A stretch of 64,000 bases of DNA from Chryseobacterium mucoviscidosis. GTDB taxonomy: Bacteria > Bacteroidota > Bacteroidia > Flavobacteriales > Weeksellaceae. This document shows, one piece after another, positions 60,076 through 64,000 of this stretch. Position 1 is the first letter of the stretch. Each line of letters starts with the position of its first letter. The stretch spans positions 124,001-188,000 of the forward strand of contig NZ_MVAG01000147.1 in the NCBI RefSeq assembly GCF_002177115.1, read 5' to 3'. The translations under genes and the position numbers were made by a program. A model generated the notes under the pieces. It was not told where the DNA came from, ran no database searches, and worked only from the letters and a program-made list of their open reading frames with translations.

Positions 60076-62226
60076 TTATTCAATTTTTTCGGCTTTAAGC
60101 TGAGTCGTATTCAATCGTGCATTGCTTGGCGCATTTGCAGATTTTTGAAATTTCAGTTCAGAACCATTCCAATGAACAGGTTTTCCTTTGGAAGAAGTAT
60201 CTGTTTCATTATGAAGTACGGCAGTCATATTTTCGTCATAATCCTTTGAAAGAATTTCTTTTGGAACAGCAACATTTTCAAGATCTTTTCTCGTTCCTAC
60301 AGCAATGTATGAGAATTTTACAGCATTGTTATCATCAGTTTTGGCACTGAATCCTGTTTTTGTAGGCTCCTGCTCAAGATAGATCTGAGATCTTTTCCCG
60401 ATTGGGGTAATGGTTACCACTACAGAATTTTCCGCAACAAGATCAGAGAATTTCCTGTCAAAAGAAACATTTATCCTTCCGCTTGCATCAAGAGTTGCCG
60501 TTCCTCGTGTATAAATATCTGCCGTGGTAGACGTAGGAACGTACGTTGTAATTCTTTCTGCGCTTCCGTCTACAGTACTTACATTAGCAATTACATTATT
60601 GGTATAGGTTGCACCGTCCACATACATTCCGTAACGGCTTCCGCTCGCATTAATTCCGTAAACATTTCCTCTAAAAGCGGCTCCCATAAGATCTCCAACT
60701 CCCATAACTCCAAAGCCCGCTGCCTCAGAACCCAACGCAGATCTGCCTGTTCCTGTAGACATCGCGGCATTTCCATACACACCTGCATTAGCCGATCCCG
60801 AAGTTCGATATCCCAAGACTCCGAAGATTCCTGCAACCTGCGAATTTCCCAAAACACCACCCGATCTGTCAACAGCCGCTACGCCTCCTACCGAAAGAAC
60901 CTCGCCTAAAACACCAAAAATATAAGCATCATTAGCCGCTGTAGGTTCTGCATTTCCCATTGATCCGTAAAGCGTGGTATGTGCTAAAGTGGTAGCGGCA
61001 GAACTCGGCCCTGAATATCCACTTCCGGAATTGCTTGCAGCAGTACTTCCTATCGTTCTATTGCCCCAAACTCCCGCTCTTCTCGTGGAAACATCTGCAG
61101 TTGCGTCCGTAGATGTTGTCGTAGTAGCAGTATATATACCGGAAGATGTACCTGCCGAAAGTACACTTACTCCTCCTCCCGTAGAAGTTGTACCATCCAT
61201 TTGTACTCTTACTCCATTTCCTGTAGAGTTTCCACTGTGAATAACGAAAATCCCATTACTTGTGGTTGCTGTATTTGTATTCTGTACTCTCAAACCTTCC
61301 CCTGTTCCACTATGATTAATAAAAGCTCCTAATGACGAATTCCCAGAAGCCATTAAAATATTCAATCCTCTTGAATTCGCGGCTGTCCCATTTTGGCTAA
61401 TCGCCAATGCCCTATCTTGAGTTGCAGAACCCATATCAATAAACATTCCTTTGGATCCCGTACTTGCTAAACCTCCTGTATCTGCTGCACTACTCGACTG
61501 ACTTATGATTGCACCGGGTTGATTGGTTGTCCCTGATTCTAAAATGTGAATTTTTGCAGAAGGAGTTGTTGTTCCGAATCCTGAATTTCCATTATTAAGA
61601 AGAGACATTCCACTTGCTGCAACATTACTTGGCTGAAACCTCGCAAAAATACCTGTCGCATTAGAAGGTGCTGCATTATTGATGATTCTCACCAATCCAT
61701 TTGTAGAATTTAAGGCTGTACTTGTAGAAGTAATATCCAGCAAAGTTCCTGTAGTTAAAGCATTGGCTCTTAAAGTGAGTGGCGTTTGCGTACTTGCAGT
61801 AGTCCAATCCCAACTTTGCGCAAAGTTTTTACTGTCGATCGAATTGTTTGCCGTTCCGTCGATAAGTCCTGAAATTGGTGTTTTCGCTGCCGTTCCAAAA
61901 TTATTAATAGCAACCCATTTTGCTAATCCGGAATTATAATAATAAAATCCAGGAGCGGTAAGATCTATTGTACTTCCGGTAAGACTAGTGGCTGCAGTAG
62001 TCGCATAAATCATCATAGAATTTTGAGAACTTCCCAGAAGAAGCTCCATGCTTTTAATCTGATCTCCTGTTAATCTTGGAATTAAAATACCTTCGGGTTT
62101 TGTTCCATTGGTTTTGGAAACAATTTCAAAAGTTGTATTGGGCGAAGTTGAATTTATACCCACTTGAGCATAAAAAGCAGAGATGCTTGAAAAAGCAACT
62201 GCCAGGTTAAGTAGTTTTTTAGTCAT
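60076..62226 (-). CDS. Large secreted repetitive beta protein
   Basis: A 716-residue exported protein: signal peptide to about residue 20, then GINSTSPNTTFEIVSKTNG, a stretch common to flavobacterial surface proteins that start with a VGIN(T/S)xxP motif. The middle (about 150-560) is Ser/Thr/Gly-rich and repetitive (SSLGAFINHSGTGEGLRVQN, GNSTGNGVRVQMDG). The last 150 residues look like an adhesin or tail-fibre-like domain. It has no CTD of the type 9 secretion system that I can recognise. Likely surface bound. Confidence 0.75.
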   Translation of the reverse strand: MTKKLLNLAVAFSSISAFYAQVGINSTSPNTTFEIVSKTNGTKPEGILIPRLTGDQIKSMELLLGSSQNSMMIYATTAATSLTGSTIDLTAPGFYYYNSGLAKWVAINNFGTAAKTPISGLIDGTANNSIDSKNFAQSWDWTTASTQTPLTLRANALTTGTLLDITSTSTALNSTNGLVRIINNAAPSNATGIFARFQPSNVAASGMSLLNNGNSGFGTTTPSAKIHILESGTTNQPGAIISQSSSAADTGGLASTGSKGMFIDMGSATQDRALAISQNGTAANSRGLNILMASGNSSLGAFINHSGTGEGLRVQNTNTATTSNGIFVIHSGNSTGNGVRVQMDGTTSTGGGVSVLSAGTSSGIYTATTTTSTDATADVSTRRAGVWGNRTIGSTAASNSGSGYSGPSSAATTLAHTTLYGSMGNAEPTAANDAYIFGVLGEVLSVGGVAAVDRSGGVLGNSQVAGIFGVLGYRTSGSANAGVYGNAAMSTGTGRSALGSEAAGFGVMGVGDLMGAAFRGNVYGINASGSRYGMYVDGATYTNNVIANVSTVDGSAERITTYVPTSTTADIYTRGTATLDASGRINVSFDRKFSDLVAENSVVVTITPIGKRSQIYLEQEPTKTGFSAKTDDNNAVKFSYIAVGTRKDLENVAVPKEILSKDYDENMTAVLHNETDTSSKGKPVHWNGSELKFQKSANAPSNARLNTTQLKAEKIE

Positions 62227-62619
62227 ATCAATTAAATTAGATTTTCATATTAAATTAAATAATAATTAAAATAATTCACAATACTTTTACTTATTATTTA
62301 ATTAATCGCTAATATAGAAAAAAAACTAACAACACAAAACATATAGCATAAATAATTATTTTTTTTTACACATAATTTAAATAAACGCTTTTTTTTTAAT
62401 TAATAAAACAATTAAATATATTTTTAACCCAACACAGACGTTTTTAAATTAAAAATTTACAATTATCAATATCATTTCATAGAAATAATTGGATTTAATG
62501 TAAATATTTTCATTAAAGAGAATAAAATAACAAATAATATCCTCTTTATCATCTTAATTGTAGTTGATCGGAAGTTTACATTGATATAATATTTATTTTT
62601 GTTCTCTAAAGATTCCGGA
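62227..62619. other. AT-rich divergent intergenic region
   Basis: This 393-base region is over 75 percent AT by eye and lies between the divergent secreted protein and DUF885 genes. Only the promoter box at 62594-62601 is recognisable. Several poly-T and poly-A runs occur. Confidence 0.6.
62594..62601 (+). promoter_or_regulatory. Promoter -7 box of the DUF885 gene
   Basis: TATTTTTG (TAnnTTTG) 19 bases upstream of the ATG at 62620; no clear -33 element. Confidence 0.45.
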
Positions 62620-64000
62620 ATGAAAAACATCATATCAAAAAGTATTATAGGATTAGGCATAATGATCAGTTTAGGATCATGCAAAAAATCCGATTCCCCT
62701 TTAACGAAAGTAACACCATCCAATCTGGATTCTATTGCTTCCAATTATTATGAACAGTATCTGAAATTATATCCTCTGGATGCAACTTCACAGGGAGATT
62801 TACGTTATAACGATCAGCTTCCGATTAACATCGATAAAGATTTTATCTCCGGAGAAGTCGCTTTCTACCGTTCTGTAGAAAAACAACTGGAAAACGTGGA
62901 TTATAAGAATCTTTCAGACGAAGATAAAGTAGTTTACGATGTACTGAATTTTACGTTAAAAGATAAGATAGAAAACTACAATTATCATCCGGAATATATT
63001 CCTTTTACGCAATTCGGAGGTTTGCCGCTTAACTTTCCATTGTATGGAAGCGGAGAAGGAAGCCAGCCTTTTAAAACAGAAAAAGATTATTCTGACTGGC
63101 TGAAAAGAATGGAAAAATTTCTGGAATGGATGAATGCCGCCACCGATAATTTCCGCGAAGGAATTAATAATAAAATGGTCTTGCCTAAAAAACTGGTGGT
63201 AAAGATGATTCCTCAAATGAGAGCCGAAGAAATTATAACGACTGATTTTGATAAGAATATTTTCTACGGACCCATCAGAAAATTTCCGAAAAATTTCACA
63301 AACGAGCAGAAAGAAAAATTTTCAAAGCTTTATCAGGACGCCATCGTACAGAAAATTATTCCTGCTTATACTAAAATGGGCAACTTTTTGGAAAAAGAAT
63401 ATCTACCAAAAGCAAGGGAAACAGACGGTTACAACAGCCTGCCAAACGGAAAGGAAATTTACAGGTATTATGCAAAAAGCTGGACGACAACCGATAAAAC
63501 GCCTGAAGAAATTAATAAAATCGGACTTCAGCAGGTGGCAATGCTTCGTGCGGAAATGGAAAAGGTTAAACAGCAGGTTGGATTTACCGGCACATTGGAA
63601 GAATTTATTAATTATGTAAAGACAGATCCGAAAGCAATGCCATACAAGACTTCAAAGGAAGTTTTAGCGGCATTCAACGGAATTTTAACGAAAATTACAC
63701 CGAAGCTGAAAACCATGTTTTCCGTAACACCGAAAACAGGATTTGAAATCAGACAAACTGAAAAATTCAGGGAAGCAAGCGCAAGTGCAGAATATATTCA
63801 GGGAACACCGGACGGAAAAAGACCAGGAATATTTTACGTTCCGCTTCCGGATCCGTCAAAATTCAACGTAACTTCAGGTATGGAATCTTTGTTCTTACAC
63901 GAGGCTATTCCAGGACATCATTATCAGGTTTCTTTACAGCAGGAAAACACCAAACTCCCGAAATTCATGAGATTCGGCTGGTTTGGAGCTTACGGTGAAG
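62620..64000 (+). CDS. DUF885 lipoprotein peptidase (partial, runs off window)
   Basis: The open frame from ATG at 62620 continues past base 64000, so the gene is cut by the window; 460 codons are visible. It begins with a lipobox (LGSC, Cys21) followed by KKSD. The family signature HEAIPGHH lies at about 427-434, the zinc-binding motif of DUF885 (M1-like) peptidases. The N-terminal part has YLKLYPLDATSQGDLRYND. It is a probable periplasmic or surface metallopeptidase. Confidence 0.88.
   Translation, partial: MKNIISKSIIGLGIMISLGSCKKSDSPLTKVTPSNLDSIASNYYEQYLKLYPLDATSQGDLRYNDQLPINIDKDFISGEVAFYRSVEKQLENVDYKNLSDEDKVVYDVLNFTLKDKIENYNYHPEYIPFTQFGGLPLNFPLYGSGEGSQPFKTEKDYSDWLKRMEKFLEWMNAATDNFREGINNKMVLPKKLVVKMIPQMRAEEIITTDFDKNIFYGPIRKFPKNFTNEQKEKFSKLYQDAIVQKIIPAYTKMGNFLEKEYLPKARETDGYNSLPNGKEIYRYYAKSWTTTDKTPEEINKIGLQQVAMLRAEMEKVKQQVGFTGTLEEFINYVKTDPKAMPYKTSKEVLAAFNGILTKITPKLKTMFSVTPKTGFEIRQTEKFREASASAEYIQGTPDGKRPGIFYVPLPDPSKFNVTSGMESLFLHEAIPGHHYQVSLQQENTKLPKFMRFGWFGAYGE

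Overview
The window looks like a Flavobacteriia chromosome, most like Chryseobacterium or a close relative. This rests on the gene families (KirBac-like channel, DUF3078, YARHG lipoprotein, TonB receptor, flavobacterial AccD without a zinc ribbon), the AT-rich spacers, and many promoter candidates of the Bacteroidetes type TAnnTTTG. No rRNA, tRNA or CRISPR array was seen. Identifications are by reading motifs; no search was run.

Region 1 (1 to about 21.8 kb) reads as one end of a Bacteroides-type integrative conjugative element, and looks more GC-rich than the rest. It starts with cargo on the plus strand: a TauE-like permease with an extra C-terminal domain, a secreted PepSY-like protein, a TonB-dependent receptor, an HD hydrolase, a PAP2 phosphatase and a half-size EamA permease. 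A plus-strand rteC-like gene then faces a giant N6-methylase/helicase gene and a DUF1896 gene. A complete-looking arsenic operon follows (arsR, DUF6428, a three-cysteine arsenate-reductase-like phosphatase, acr3), with two near-identical ArsR-box candidates. After a bidirectional terminator come, on the minus strand, an ORF6N/PLD-like protein, topoisomerase III, a DUF4099/DUF3945 protein, two small helix-turn-helix proteins and a second rteC-like gene. This order matches the CTnDOT excision module (rteC, xis2c, xis2d, orf3, exc). A repeated palindromic site (TTGCCAATTGG) lies upstream of the xis-like genes and is a candidate RteC operator. No integrase is visible.

Region 2 (about 21.8 to 22.3 kb) is the probable element/chromosome junction. 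It holds a cryptic transcription unit: a 15-bp hairpin, a TATATTTG box, two overlapping mini-ORFs and a terminator-like hairpin.

Region 3 (22.3 to 64 kb) is ordinary chromosome. It includes a Kir-like channel with a broken selectivity filter, gdhA, dprA, a rhomboid protease, a tRNA-binding protein, a PolB-like exonuclease, a DUF59 protein, a calpain-type protease with a small upstream partner, sseA-like, osmC-like, mvaB, pepT, thiL, mutS, a bestrophin, an rRNA/tRNA methyltransferase, nadK, fbaA, accD, a fused SpmA-SpmB protein, an ExbB-ExbD-TonB operon, a 716-residue secreted repeat protein, and the start of a DUF885 lipoprotein peptidase that runs off the window. The chromosome also holds intergenic repeats: a tandem of about 85-bp units at 41.4 kb, a 263-bp interrupted palindrome at 48.7 kb, and a decayed minus-strand gene at 37.7 to 38.0 kb.
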